A stretch of DNA of 64,000 nt from MPNO01 sp965200535. Lineage in GTDB: Bacteria; Pseudomonadota; Alphaproteobacteria; MPNO01. The notes beneath the pieces are model-generated. The model saw only the letters and a program-made list of their open reading frames with translations. It did not search any database and was not told the origin of the DNA. Made by a program: the position numbers and the translations under genes. Below are positions 50,883-59,438 of the stretch, piece after piece; the stretch's first letter is position 1, and each line of letters begins with the position of its first letter. The stretch lies in NCBI GenBank assembly GCA_965200535.1, contig CBDAUF010000001.1, positions 496,001 through 560,000 of the forward strand, written 5' to 3'.

Positions 50883-52058
50883 TCAGTCGCGCGCCACGCA
50901 CATGGCGATCCCCATGCCGCCGCCGATACACAGGGTGGCGAGTCCCTTCGCCGCGCCGCGCCGCCGCATCTCGTAGAGCAGGGTGGTCAGAATGCGGGCG
51001 CCCGAGGCGCCGATGGGGTGGCCGAGCGCGATCGCGCCCCCGTTGACGTTGACCTTTTCCATGTCGAAGCCCAGATCCCGGGCAACCGCGCAGGACTGTG
51101 CTGCGAAGGCCTCGTTCGATTCGACGAGGTCGATATCCTCGATGCTCCAGCCGGCCTTTTCCAGCGCCTTGCGGCTGGCCGGGATCGGCCCCGAACCCAT
51201 CAGCGCCGGATCGACGCCGGCGGTCGCCCAGGACACAATGCGCGCGAGCGGCGCGGCGCCCCGCCGGGCGGCCTCTTCCCCCGACATCAGGACCAGTGCG
51301 GCCGCCCCGTCGTTGATGCCGGATGCGTTGCCCGCGGTTACGGTGCCGTCCCTGGCGAAGGCCGGGCGCAGGCTTGCAAGTGTCTCGGGCGTGGTCCCGT
51401 GGCGCGGATACTCGTCAACCTCGACGGCAATGTCGCCCTTGCGGCGGGGCACGATCACCGGCGCGATCTCGTCGGCGAACCGGCCCGTTTTCTGGGCGTC
51501 CTCCGCCTTTGCCTGGCTGGCAGCGGCAAAGGCGTCCTGTTCCGCGCGGGTGATCTGCCATTTCTCGGCGACATTCTCCGCCGTAGTGCCCATGTGGTAG
51601 CCGTTGAAGGCGTCCCACAACCCGTCCTTGATCATCGTGTCGGTGAAGGATACATCGCCCATCTTGCGCCCTGCCCTGAGGTGGGCCGCGTGCGGCGACA
51701 GGCTCATGCTCTCCTGTCCGCCGGCGACGACGATCGCCGCATCGCCGGCGTGGATCGCCTGGCCGGCCATCGCCACCGCGCGCAAGCCGGAGCCGCAGAC
51801 CTGATTGATGGTGAGCGCCGTTTTCTCCCGCGGTACGCCGGCGGCCATGGCGGCCTGCCGGGCCGGGTTCTGGCCGGTGTCGGCGGTCAACACCTGCCCC
51901 AGGATCACGTCGTCGATGTCCGCGCCGCCGACGCCGGCCCGATCCATCGCGGCCTCGATCGCGGCCTTGCCGAGGTCGGCGGCGGGCACGGTGGCGAAGG
52001 CGCCGTTGAACGCACCGATGGGGGTGCGCGCTGCGCCGGCGATCACGATGTCGGTCAT
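50883..52058 (-). CDS. phaA: Acetyl-CoA acetyltransferase (thiolase)
   Basis: This encodes 391 aa. It starts MTDIVIAGAARTPIGAFNGA. Catalytic residues are Cys88 (INQVCGSGLRA), His in GGAIALGHPIGASG and Cys in CIGGGMG. It condenses two acetyl-CoA to acetoacetyl-CoA, the substrate of PhaB just downstream. Order phaA-phaB is the usual PHB operon. It lies 89 bp after the CoxL-like gene on the same strand. Confidence 0.95.
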   Translation of the reverse strand: MTDIVIAGAARTPIGAFNGAFATVPAADLGKAAIEAAMDRAGVGGADIDDVILGQVLTADTGQNPARQAAMAAGVPREKTALTINQVCGSGLRAVAMAGQAIHAGDAAIVVAGGQESMSLSPHAAHLRAGRKMGDVSFTDTMIKDGLWDAFNGYHMGTTAENVAEKWQITRAEQDAFAAASQAKAEDAQKTGRFADEIAPVIVPRRKGDIAVEVDEYPRHGTTPETLASLRPAFARDGTVTAGNASGINDGAAALVLMSGEEAARRGAAPLARIVSWATAGVDPALMGSGPIPASRKALEKAGWSIEDIDLVESNEAFAAQSCAVARDLGFDMEKVNVNGGAIALGHPIGASGARILTTLLYEMRRRGAAKGLATLCIGGGMGIAMCVARD

Positions 52059-52147
52059 GGGGTCGTCCTTCCGCAGATGCTGCGCGAGGGTCCGCGCCGG
52101 TTCGATCTAGGAAGCCGCGGGCGGCGATGCAATGGGCGGCGATCCGG

Positions 52148-54469
52148 TCATGACGACGATCCGGCCGCAGGATCGCCGTGCCGACCCTCTGCATCGTCCA
52201 GCAAACGGCGAATATCGCTCGGCGCGGCAGGCAGTTCGACGGGGCCGGCGCCGAGCGCCTGGCCGACGGCATTGGCGATCGCGGCGCCGGCGGCGACCAA
52301 GCCGCCCTCGCCCGCCCCCTTGAATCCGAGCGGGTTGGACTCCGCCGGATGGGTTTCGAGCGCGGCCGCGGCGACGCGCGGCGCCTCGGCGCTCGCCGGC
52401 ACCAGATAGTCGGCCAGCGTCGCCGTCAGCAATTGTCCGTCCGGGTCGTGGCGGATGCGGTCGAACAGGGCGCCGCCGATCCCCTGAACCGCCGCCCCCA
52501 CCGCTTGGCCCTCGACCAGCATCGGGTTGAGCACCCGCCCCAACTCCTCGACGATGCGGTAGTCGAGCACCGCGACCTCGCCGGTCTCGACATCGACGGC
52601 GACATGGGCGGCATGAGCGCCGCAGCTCCAGGCGAGGGCTCCCCGATTGTCGAACCGTCCGGCGGCTTCCAACGCCTCGCCGCGGGACCGGGCGAAGTCG
52701 GCGAGGGCGCCGATGCCGATGGCCTCCCCGCCGTCGGTCCGCTCGACGCGGCCGCCGCGCCAGACGAGGCGGCCGGGATCGACGTTCCAACGCAGGGCGG
52801 CGAGCTCCACGCAGCGCGCGCGGAACGCAGCGGCGGCCTCCGCGACCGCGTTGCCGGCCATCACGGTGGTCCTGCTGTGATAGCTGCCGCTGCCGTCGGG
52901 AAGCAGGCGGGTGGAGCCGTGGCGGACTGTAATCTCCGCCGGCGCAATGCCGAGTGCGTCGGCTGCGATCTGGCTCATCCCGGTTTCCACCCCCTGACCG
53001 AAGGAGGATGAGCCAACGCGGACCTCGATCCCGCCGTCCGGGCCGGCGGCGATGCGCGCGTGCTCGGGCGCGCCGGCGGCGCTGCTCTCGACGAAACACG
53101 CGATACCGAGCCCGTGGCGGCGGCCGTCCGCGCCGATCTCTCCCTGGCGGCTGCGCCAGGATCCGTAATCGGCGTCCGAGAGCAGCCGGCGCAGCACCGC
53201 CGGATAGTCGCCCCGCGCATAGGCGGTCGCGGTATCGCCGGGCACCAGTTCGCCGATGGTGAACGGAAGCTCGTCGGGGCCGAGCAGGTTGGCGAGCCGC
53301 ACCGCGGCGGGGTCGAGGCCGAGGTCGGCGGCCATCAGGTCGATCAGGCGCTCGCGGAAGAAATTGGCCTCGAAACGGCCGGGGCCGCGATAGGTTCCCG
53401 TCGGCGTGCGATTGGTGACCACGATCGACGCTTCGCAGGAATAGTCGGGGACGCGGTAGGGTCCGGGCAGGAACTGGACCGTGCGAACCGGCACGATCCC
53501 GCCGTTGGTGCGGGCGTAGGCCCCGAGGTCGGCGACGACCGTGCCGCGCAGGCCGAGGATGGTGCCGTCTCGCTCGGCGGCAATCTCGAGAGTGCAAACG
53601 ATGTCGCGGGAGTGGTTGGCGGCCATCAGGTGCTCACGCCGGTCCTCGATCCATTTGACCGGCCGGCCGGCGCGGCGGCTGGCGACGGGTGCCAGGTAGT
53701 CCTCCGGGTAGAGCTCGCCGCGCACCCCGAACCCGCCGCCGACATCGAGTTCGATCAGTTCGACCGCATCGTCCGCCAATCCGAAGGCGCGCGCGAGCGC
53801 ACGCTTGTTGAAATGCGTGACCTTCGCCGCTCCCCAGAGTTTCAGCGACCGCCCGTCGGCGAAGTCGGCGGCCAGCCCGCGTGTCTCCAGCGGCAGCGCC
53901 GTCTGACGATGGGTGCGGAAACGCTCCCTGCGGCGGTAGGGTGCGGCAGCAAACGCGGCGTCCGCATCGCCGCGCCCGACGGTGTAGCGGATCGCGACGT
54001 TGTCCCCCGCTTCCTCGTGCACCAGCACGGCGGTTTCTGCCGCGGTCTCGGGATCGGCCACCGGCGGGAGGGGGTCGTACTCGACCGCAATCGCCGCCAG
54101 CGCATCCTCCGCCGCATATCGGTCGACGGCGACAACCACCGCAACCGGCTCGCCCGCGAAACGCACCTTCTCCGCGGCCATCGGGCGCTGCAGGAAACGG
54201 TCGAACCCCGCGAGCCCGGCGAGGCGGAACGGGATCGCCGGCAACGGTCGGTCGAGATCGGCGGCGGAGAAGGCATCGATCGTTCCCGGCGCGGCGCGGG
54301 CGGCGGCCAGATCGATCCGCCGGATGCGGGCGTGGGCGAACGGGCTGCGCAGGACCGCCATGTGGACGGCGCCGGGCAGCGCGAAATCGTCGATGAAACA
54401 ACCGTCGCCGCGCAGCAGGCGCGGATCCTCGAGCCGCTTCAACCTGCGCCCGATCATTCCGTCCGCCAT
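52148..54469 (-). CDS. Aerobic CO dehydrogenase/xanthine dehydrogenase family molybdopterin subunit, orphan CoxL-like
   Basis: This encodes 773 aa from ATG 54469. N-terminal IGRRLKRLEDPRLLRGDGCFIDD, ELDVGGGFGVRGELYPED and VVADLGAYARTNGG match the large subunit (CoxL/XdhB). The active-site loop is TGTYRGPGR, like the form II AYRGAGR loop rather than the form I CSFR loop with the catalytic cysteine of true CO dehydrogenase. The C-terminal Glu lies in GFKGAGEGG. The partner FAD (CoxM) and 2Fe-2S (CoxS) subunits are not adjacent, so either they lie elsewhere or the enzyme uses other electron carriers. Likely a hydroxylase of an N-heterocycle or aldehyde. Confidence 0.85.
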   Translation of the reverse strand: MADGMIGRRLKRLEDPRLLRGDGCFIDDFALPGAVHMAVLRSPFAHARIRRIDLAAARAAPGTIDAFSAADLDRPLPAIPFRLAGLAGFDRFLQRPMAAEKVRFAGEPVAVVVAVDRYAAEDALAAIAVEYDPLPPVADPETAAETAVLVHEEAGDNVAIRYTVGRGDADAAFAAAPYRRRERFRTHRQTALPLETRGLAADFADGRSLKLWGAAKVTHFNKRALARAFGLADDAVELIELDVGGGFGVRGELYPEDYLAPVASRRAGRPVKWIEDRREHLMAANHSRDIVCTLEIAAERDGTILGLRGTVVADLGAYARTNGGIVPVRTVQFLPGPYRVPDYSCEASIVVTNRTPTGTYRGPGRFEANFFRERLIDLMAADLGLDPAAVRLANLLGPDELPFTIGELVPGDTATAYARGDYPAVLRRLLSDADYGSWRSRQGEIGADGRRHGLGIACFVESSAAGAPEHARIAAGPDGGIEVRVGSSSFGQGVETGMSQIAADALGIAPAEITVRHGSTRLLPDGSGSYHSRTTVMAGNAVAEAAAAFRARCVELAALRWNVDPGRLVWRGGRVERTDGGEAIGIGALADFARSRGEALEAAGRFDNRGALAWSCGAHAAHVAVDVETGEVAVLDYRIVEELGRVLNPMLVEGQAVGAAVQGIGGALFDRIRHDPDGQLLTATLADYLVPASAEAPRVAAAALETHPAESNPLGFKGAGEGGLVAAGAAIANAVGQALGAGPVELPAAPSDIRRLLDDAEGRHGDPAAGSSS

Positions 54470-54570
54470 GCGCTCCGCCGATTTTGCATTCCTGCCCGCC
54501 GGCGCTAGGGTAGGAGGACAAAATTTCGCGCGCAAACGGGAGCGCGGCCCTAGGGCGGAAGGAGAGTGCG

Positions 54571-55380
54571 ATGGATCTTCAACTGAATGGAAAGATCGCG
54601 GCGGTCACCGGCGGCAGCATCGGCATCGGCCGGGCGATCGCCGAGAGCCTTGCGAACGAGGGCTGCAAGGTTGCGATCTGCGCCCGCGACAAGGCGCGGC
54701 TCGACGAGGCGGCCAGGGACATCGAGGGGCGGACAGGCCAGGAAATTCTGGCGCTGGCGGCGGACCTCACCAAACCGGAGGACGCCAGGGCGTTTATCGA
54801 CGGCACCGCGGAGCATTTCGGCCGGCTGGATATTCTGGTCAACAACGCCGGTGCGGCGCCGGGCGGAATCCTGGAAGGGCTCACGGAAGCCGACTGGGAA
54901 GCCGCACTGCAACTCAAGTTCATGGGCTATGTGCGCTGCACCCTTCACGCGGTGCCGCACATGCGCAAACAGGGCGGCGGCCGCATCGTCAACCTGATCG
55001 GCAACGACGGGATCAAGCACTCCTACTGGGAGATCGCCCCCGGCGCGGCCAACGCGGCGGGCCAGAACTTCACCCTGTCCATTGCCGCCCAGTACGGGCG
55101 CGAGAACATCACGCTGTGCGCGGTCAACCCCGGCCCGGTGCGGACCGAGCGCTGGGACGGGCTGGTCCGCGCCATGGCGCGGGACATGAACCTGACCTAC
55201 GAGGAAGCCGACCAGCTCGCCCCGCGCGCCATCCCGCTCGGGCGCATCGCCGAATGCGACGAGGTCGCCAATCTGGTTACCTATCTCGCCTCGCCGCTCG
55301 CCCATTTCGTCAACGGCACGATGATCGAGATCGATGGCGGCCAGCAGAAACCGCTGATGGACATGTTCCGCGACCGGTGA
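54571..55380 (+). CDS. SDR family protein of the ANAA-type (no YxxxK)
   Basis: This encodes 269 aa from ATG 54571. The nucleotide-binding loop TGGSIGIGRAI and NNAGAAPGG are present. In the active-site helix, EIAPGAANAAGQNF stands where Tyr-x-x-x-Lys should be, and the serine region reads NLIGNDG. Thus Ser, Tyr and Lys are all missing by alignment; a Tyr occurs earlier in HSYWE. I recall SDR subgroups with ANAA in place of the lysine region, so this may be a family trait. The amidase start GTG 55377 overlaps its stop codon. Confidence 0.8.
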   Translation: MDLQLNGKIAAVTGGSIGIGRAIAESLANEGCKVAICARDKARLDEAARDIEGRTGQEILALAADLTKPEDARAFIDGTAEHFGRLDILVNNAGAAPGGILEGLTEADWEAALQLKFMGYVRCTLHAVPHMRKQGGGRIVNLIGNDGIKHSYWEIAPGAANAAGQNFTLSIAAQYGRENITLCAVNPGPVRTERWDGLVRAMARDMNLTYEEADQLAPRAIPLGRIAECDEVANLVTYLASPLAHFVNGTMIEIDGGQQKPLMDMFRDR

Positions 55381-56708
55381 GCCGCTCCGCCGAGGCGCCG
55401 GCGCCCGAAGCGCTCGGCGCCGCCGCGGCCGCGCGGGAAATCGCTGCCGGCCGAACCAGTTCCGAGGCCGTGGTCGAGGCGTGCCTCGCGCGCATCGCCC
55501 GACGCGAGGAGACGGTCCGGGCCTGGGCCTTTCTCGACCCCGGCCGCGCCCTCGCCGAGGCCCGCGCGCGCGACGCCGAAAAGCGCGACGCGACGCAACA
55601 GAACCCGGGGCCGCTCCACGGGGTGCCCATCGGGATCAAGGACATCTTCGACACCGCCGACATGCCGACCGGGATGGGCTCGCCAATCTATGCCGGCCGC
55701 CGCCCCGGGGCGGACGCAGCGGCGGTGGCGCTCCTGCGCGCAGCCGGGGCGGTGATCCTCGGCAAGACGGTGACGGCGGAATTCGCCGGCACCCATCCCG
55801 GCCCCACGACCAACCCGCACGACCCGGCCCGGACCCCCGGCGGGTCGTCCCAGGGCTCGGCAGCCGCCGTCGCAGACCGCATGATTCCGGCGGCGCTCGG
55901 CACCCAGACCGGCGGGTCGGTGCTGCGGCCGTCTTCCTATTGCGGCATCGTGGGCTTCAAGCCGACCTTCGGCACGTTCAACCGGGCCGGTATCAAGTTC
56001 GCCGCCGAGAGCCTCGACACCATCGGGCTGCATGCCCGCACGCTGGAGGACATCGCGCTGCTGCGCGACGTCCTGATCGGTGCGGCGCCGGGCGGGATCG
56101 CCCCGCTCGACGAACCGCCCAGGATCGGCGTTTGCCGCACCCCGGCCTGGCATCTCGCCGAGCCCGCAACGGTCGAAGCGCTGGAGGCCGCGGAGGCGGC
56201 GATACGGGCGGCGGGAGCGGCCGTCGAGACGCTCGACCTGCCGCCCGCGTTCGACCCGCTTTCCGACGCGCGGCGGACGATCAACGATTACGAGCGCGCG
56301 CGGGCGATGGCGCACGAATGGCGCACCGACCGGGACCGGCTGAGTCCGGCAATGCAAAGGACGGTCGCGGCCGGTTTCTCGATCGCCTGGACAGATTATC
56401 GCGCGGCGCAGGCACGGACCGCCGAATGCCGGAAACGCCTCGACCGCCTGTTCGCCGGCTGCGATGCGCTTCTCGCACCGGCCGTCAACGGCGAGGCCCC
56501 GGTCGGCCTCGCCTATGCCGGCGATCCGGCCTTCCAGGCGTTGTGGACGATGCTCCACGCGCCGGCGATCACGTTGCCGACCCATCGCGGGCCGAACGGC
56601 ATGCCGGTGGGACTCCAGCTTGTCGCGCGCCGCGGCGCCGACGACCTCCTGCTCTCGGTCGCCGCGTGGGTATGGGACCGCTGCGGCGCCCGGGTGCCGA
56701 CACCGTAG
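55377..56708 (+). CDS. Amidase (amidase-signature family), fourth copy
   Basis: This encodes 443 aa from GTG 55377, overlapping the SDR stop (GTGA). The triad is Lys88 (PIGIKDIFD), cis-Ser157 in GGSSQGSA and nucleophile Ser181 in GTQTGGSVLRP. The TGMGSPIYAGRRPG segment and short length resemble allophanate/aspartyl-tRNA amidotransferase-like or aryl-amide amidases. A much longer frame through the SDR gene is open but is a shadow. The gene ends before the Irr-box promoter at 56736. Confidence 0.9.
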   Translation: MSRSAEAPAPEALGAAAAAREIAAGRTSSEAVVEACLARIARREETVRAWAFLDPGRALAEARARDAEKRDATQQNPGPLHGVPIGIKDIFDTADMPTGMGSPIYAGRRPGADAAAVALLRAAGAVILGKTVTAEFAGTHPGPTTNPHDPARTPGGSSQGSAAAVADRMIPAALGTQTGGSVLRPSSYCGIVGFKPTFGTFNRAGIKFAAESLDTIGLHARTLEDIALLRDVLIGAAPGGIAPLDEPPRIGVCRTPAWHLAEPATVEALEAAEAAIRAAGAAVETLDLPPAFDPLSDARRTINDYERARAMAHEWRTDRDRLSPAMQRTVAAGFSIAWTDYRAAQARTAECRKRLDRLFAGCDALLAPAVNGEAPVGLAYAGDPAFQALWTMLHAPAITLPTHRGPNGMPVGLQLVARRGADDLLLSVAAWVWDRCGARVPTP

Positions 56709-56735
56709 CGGCGCCCGAAAACGTCGGGATTTTTA

Positions 56736-56752
56736 TTTGGAATAATTCTAAA
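56736..56752 (+). promoter_or_regulatory. Irr-type iron control element (ICE)
   Basis: TTTGGAATAATTCTAAA matches the alphaproteobacterial Irr box TTTAGAA-NNN-TTCTAAA at 13 of the 14 specified positions and is near-palindromic. It sits four bases upstream of the -35 box of the rubrerythrin promoter. Irr responds to heme and iron status; rubrerythrin-type genes are known Irr targets. Binding is predicted, not shown. Confidence 0.7.
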
Positions 56753-56755
56753 CTC

Positions 56756-56784
56756 TTGACCGATCATGCCGGATGGCGTATATC
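56756..56784 (+). promoter_or_regulatory. Predicted promoter of the rubrerythrin operon
   Basis: TTGACC (56756-56761), a 17-bp spacer and TATATC (56779-56784). The -35 matches 5 of 6 positions. The predicted start of transcription is about 50 bp before ATG 56842. It lies in the only clearly AT-rich patch of this region. Confidence 0.6.
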
Positions 56785-56841
56785 GGCGCGTACCGGATTC
56801 GACAGCCCAACACCGTGGAAGATACCGAGGGAGAAGAACAG

Positions 56842-57261
56842 ATGGCAGGTCTCAAAGGCACCAGGACGGAACAGAATCTGAAGGATGCGTTCGCCGGCGA
56901 ATCGCAGGCGAACCGCCGCTATCTCTATTTCGCCCAGAAGGCGGACGTCGAGGGCTACAACGACGTCGCGGCGGTCTTCCGGTCCACCGCCGAAGGCGAG
57001 ACGGGCCACGCGCACGGCCATCTCGAGTATCTCGAGGAAACCGGCGATCCCGCCACCGGCGAGCGCATCGGTACGACGTCCGACAATCTGAAGGCCGCGG
57101 TTGCCGGGGAAACCCACGAATACACCGACATGTATCCCGGCATGGCGCGGACCGCGCGCGAGGAAGGGTTCGAGGAAATCGCCGACTGGTTCGAGACCCT
57201 GGCGAAAGCCGAACGGTCGCATGCCGGACGCTTCACCAGGGCGCTGAACGAGCTCGACTGA
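56842..57261 (+). CDS. Rubrerythrin (ferritin-like domain only)
   Basis: This encodes 139 aa from ATG 56842 (GAGGGAG upstream). The diiron ligands are Glu20, Glu53, His56 (EGETGHAHGH), Glu90, Glu93, Glu124 and His127 (AKAERSH), a complete rubrerythrin set. The C-terminal rubredoxin domain is absent. It reduces hydrogen peroxide or handles iron in the cytoplasm. Its promoter has an Irr box. Downstream genes (Fe-S protein and DUF3501) recur with rubrerythrin in alphaproteobacteria, which suggests electrons come from the Fe-S protein. Confidence 0.93.
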   Translation: MAGLKGTRTEQNLKDAFAGESQANRRYLYFAQKADVEGYNDVAAVFRSTAEGETGHAHGHLEYLEETGDPATGERIGTTSDNLKAAVAGETHEYTDMYPGMARTAREEGFEEIADWFETLAKAERSHAGRFTRALNELD

Positions 57262-57414
57262 CCCGGCGCGCATCTCCGGCCCGCCAAGTGCGCGGCCGTA
57301 CGCCCCGCCGCGTTGCCGGGGACCGCGGGGTGTGTCCGGTTCGGAGCGGGTTTCCCGCACCGGCCAGCGCTGATCCCCGCCGCCGGCAGCACCCACGCCA
57401 AACAGGGCGAGACA

Positions 57415-58758
57415 ATGGTTGAAGGTGGTCTCGAAGCGCCCGTCCGCCACCCGATCGACTGGAACGATCCGGCGTTTTACGACGCCGATGCGCTCGACCG
57501 GGAGTTGAGACGGGTCTTCGATGTCTGCCACGGCTGCCGGCGCTGCTTCAATCTTTGCGATTCGTTCCCGCGGCTCTTCGATCTGATCGACGAATCGGAG
57601 ACCATGGAGCTCGACGGCGTCGACAGCGCCGATTTCAAGCAGGTCGTCGACGGCTGCACCCTGTGCGACATGTGCTTCATGACCAAGTGCCCCTACGTGC
57701 CGCCGCACGAGTTCAACCTCGATTTCCCCCATCTGATGCTGCGCTACCGGGCGGTCGAGCACCGCGCCCGCAAGACGCCGTTGGTCGAGCGCCAGCTCAC
57801 CGAGACCGACCGCAACGGCAAGCTGGCGGCTCCCGTCGCCCCGCTCGCCAACTGGGCCAGCAGGACCAGCAACGGGCTCACCCGCCCGGCGATGCAGGCC
57901 GCGCTGGGCATCCACCGCGAGGCCGCTGTGCCCAGGTTACACGGCAGGACGTTCCAGGCGGAGGCGCGCCGGTCGCCGGCCGCAGCCAACAGCGGCGCAC
58001 CCGCGTACGGGCGCAAGGCGGTTCTCTACGCCACCTGCTTCGCGAACTACAACGCGCCCGAGATCGGCCGCGCGGCGCGGGCGGTTCTGGCCCGAAACGG
58101 GGTCGAGACGGAGGTCGTCTATCCCCGCTGCTGCGGCATGCCCAAGCTCGAGCACGGGGATATCGCCCGCGTCGCCGAACATGCGAGGACGGTTTCGGCC
58201 GAAATGGCGCCGTGGATCGAGAAGGGCTACGACATCGTCGCCCTGGTGCCGAGTTGCTCGCTGATGCTCAAGTTCGAGTGGCCCCTGATCCTGCCGGAGG
58301 ACGCGGCGGTGAAACGCCTCTCCGAATCCACCCGCGACATCTGCGAATACGTCGTCGATATCGCGCGCAAGGAGGGGCTTGCGCCCGGCCTCGCCGCCGT
58401 CGACGGCGGGGTGACGGTTCACCTCGCCTGTCATGCACGGGCGCTGAACGCCGGCCCCAAGGCGGCCGACCTGCTCCGCCTGCTGCCCGAGACCGAAGTG
58501 ACGGTCATCGAACGATGCTCCGGCCACGGCGGGTCGTGGGGCATGATGAAGGACAATTTCGAAACCGCCCTCAAGGTCGGCCGCCCGGTGGCGCGTCAGG
58601 CGCTCCAGGCCGGATCGGGGACGGTCGTCTCCGAATGCCCGCTCGCCGGCCTGCACATCCTCCAGGGCATGGAGCGGCAGGCCGGCGACGGCCAGCCCGC
58701 GCCGTCCGCAGCGCGGCATCCGATCCAGTTGATCGCCGCCGCCTACGGGCTGGACTGA
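57415..58758 (+). CDS. GlpC/HdrD-like Fe-S protein with CCG domains
   Basis: This encodes 447 aa from ATG 57415. Two 4Fe-4S motifs are present: CHGCRRCFNLC (38-48) and CTLCDMCFMTKCP (81-93). The C-terminal half has cysteine-rich CCG-type segments (YPRCCGMP, CSLMLKFEW, HLACHARALNAG, ERCSGHGGSWG). Heterodisulfide-reductase-like proteins of this type pass electrons, here probably to rubrerythrin encoded 153 bp upstream. It is cytoplasmic or membrane-associated. Not a complete GlpABC system; no GlpA or GlpB. Confidence 0.9.
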   Translation: MVEGGLEAPVRHPIDWNDPAFYDADALDRELRRVFDVCHGCRRCFNLCDSFPRLFDLIDESETMELDGVDSADFKQVVDGCTLCDMCFMTKCPYVPPHEFNLDFPHLMLRYRAVEHRARKTPLVERQLTETDRNGKLAAPVAPLANWASRTSNGLTRPAMQAALGIHREAAVPRLHGRTFQAEARRSPAAANSGAPAYGRKAVLYATCFANYNAPEIGRAARAVLARNGVETEVVYPRCCGMPKLEHGDIARVAEHARTVSAEMAPWIEKGYDIVALVPSCSLMLKFEWPLILPEDAAVKRLSESTRDICEYVVDIARKEGLAPGLAAVDGGVTVHLACHARALNAGPKAADLLRLLPETEVTVIERCSGHGGSWGMMKDNFETALKVGRPVARQALQAGSGTVVSECPLAGLHILQGMERQAGDGQPAPSAARHPIQLIAAAYGLD

Positions 58759-58766
58759 GGCGCGCC

Positions 58767-59357
58767 ATGCCGGCCAAGCGGGCGATCGCACGGGAGGACA
58801 TCCTCGATATCGGCGAGTACGGCGCGCAGCGCAGGGCGCTCAAGCGCGAACTCGCCGACTACAAGGTCAACCGCCGGATCGCCGTCGGGCCGTTCGCCAC
58901 CTTCTACTTCGAAAGCTACCGGACGATGTGGCATCAGGTGCACGAGATGCTGTTCATCGAGAAGGGCGGCGAGGAACAGATCGTCGACGAACTGGAAGCC
59001 TATAACCCGCTTGTTCCCCGCGGCGACGAGCTGGTGGCGACGGTCATGTTCGAGATCGACGATCCGGTTCGCCGCGCCCGCGTGCTCGCCGGCCTCGGCG
59101 GGGTGGAGCACGCCATGAGCTTCGCCGTCGCCGGCCAGCGGATCGACGGACACAGCGACGACGACGTCGACCGGACCAACGCCGCCGGAAAGGCCTCGTC
59201 GGTCCACTTCGTCCACTTTCGCTTCACGCCTGGGCAGATCGCGGCGTTCAGGACCGAAGGCGCCGAAATCGTCGTCGGGATCAACCACCCGAACTACGGC
59301 CACATGGCGGTATTGCCTCAACCCGTGCGCGCCGCCCTCGCCGAGGATTTCGACTGA
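58767..59357 (+). CDS. DUF3501 family protein
   Basis: This encodes 196 aa from ATG 58767, 8 bp after the Fe-S gene stop. It has DILDIGEYGAQRRALKREL, ESYRTMWHQVHEMLFIEKGG, ELEAYNPLVPRGDELVATVMFEIDD and FVHFRF, as in DUF3501 proteins found next to rubrerythrin and GlpC-like genes. No known catalytic motif; several His and Glu in the MWHQVHEM region could bind a metal. Function unknown, but conserved neighbourhood suggests a role with rubrerythrin. Confidence 0.9.
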   Translation: MPAKRAIAREDILDIGEYGAQRRALKRELADYKVNRRIAVGPFATFYFESYRTMWHQVHEMLFIEKGGEEQIVDELEAYNPLVPRGDELVATVMFEIDDPVRRARVLAGLGGVEHAMSFAVAGQRIDGHSDDDVDRTNAAGKASSVHFVHFRFTPGQIAAFRTEGAEIVVGINHPNYGHMAVLPQPVRAALAEDFD

Positions 59358-59375
59358 CCGCCGGCTGCGCCGGCC

Positions 59376-59406
59376 GGTTCGCGTTCGCCCGAAAATGCGC
59401 TAGCGT
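59376..59406 (+). promoter_or_regulatory. Predicted promoter, copy 3 of shared 28-bp element
   Basis: GGTTCG (59376-59381), 8 nt, then CGAAAATGCGCTAG (59390-59403) and TAGCGT (59401-59406) as the -10 box, 32 bp before ATG 59439. It matches the mutM promoter element at 26756-26786 with the same spacing. Confidence 0.5.
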
Positions 59407-59438
59407 TCCCGTCTTCCGATTTCGACCGGGCAGGTGCA

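Noticed and set aside
52148..54469. True aerobic CO dehydrogenase
   Set aside because: The loop TYRGPGR lacks the catalytic Cys of form I CoxL and no CoxM/CoxS is adjacent.
54000..56708. Apparent 902-codon fusion ending in the amidase
   Set aside because: Only the last 443 codons look like protein. The 5' part is antisense to the CoxL-like gene and out of frame with the SDR gene. GTG 55377 is the real start.
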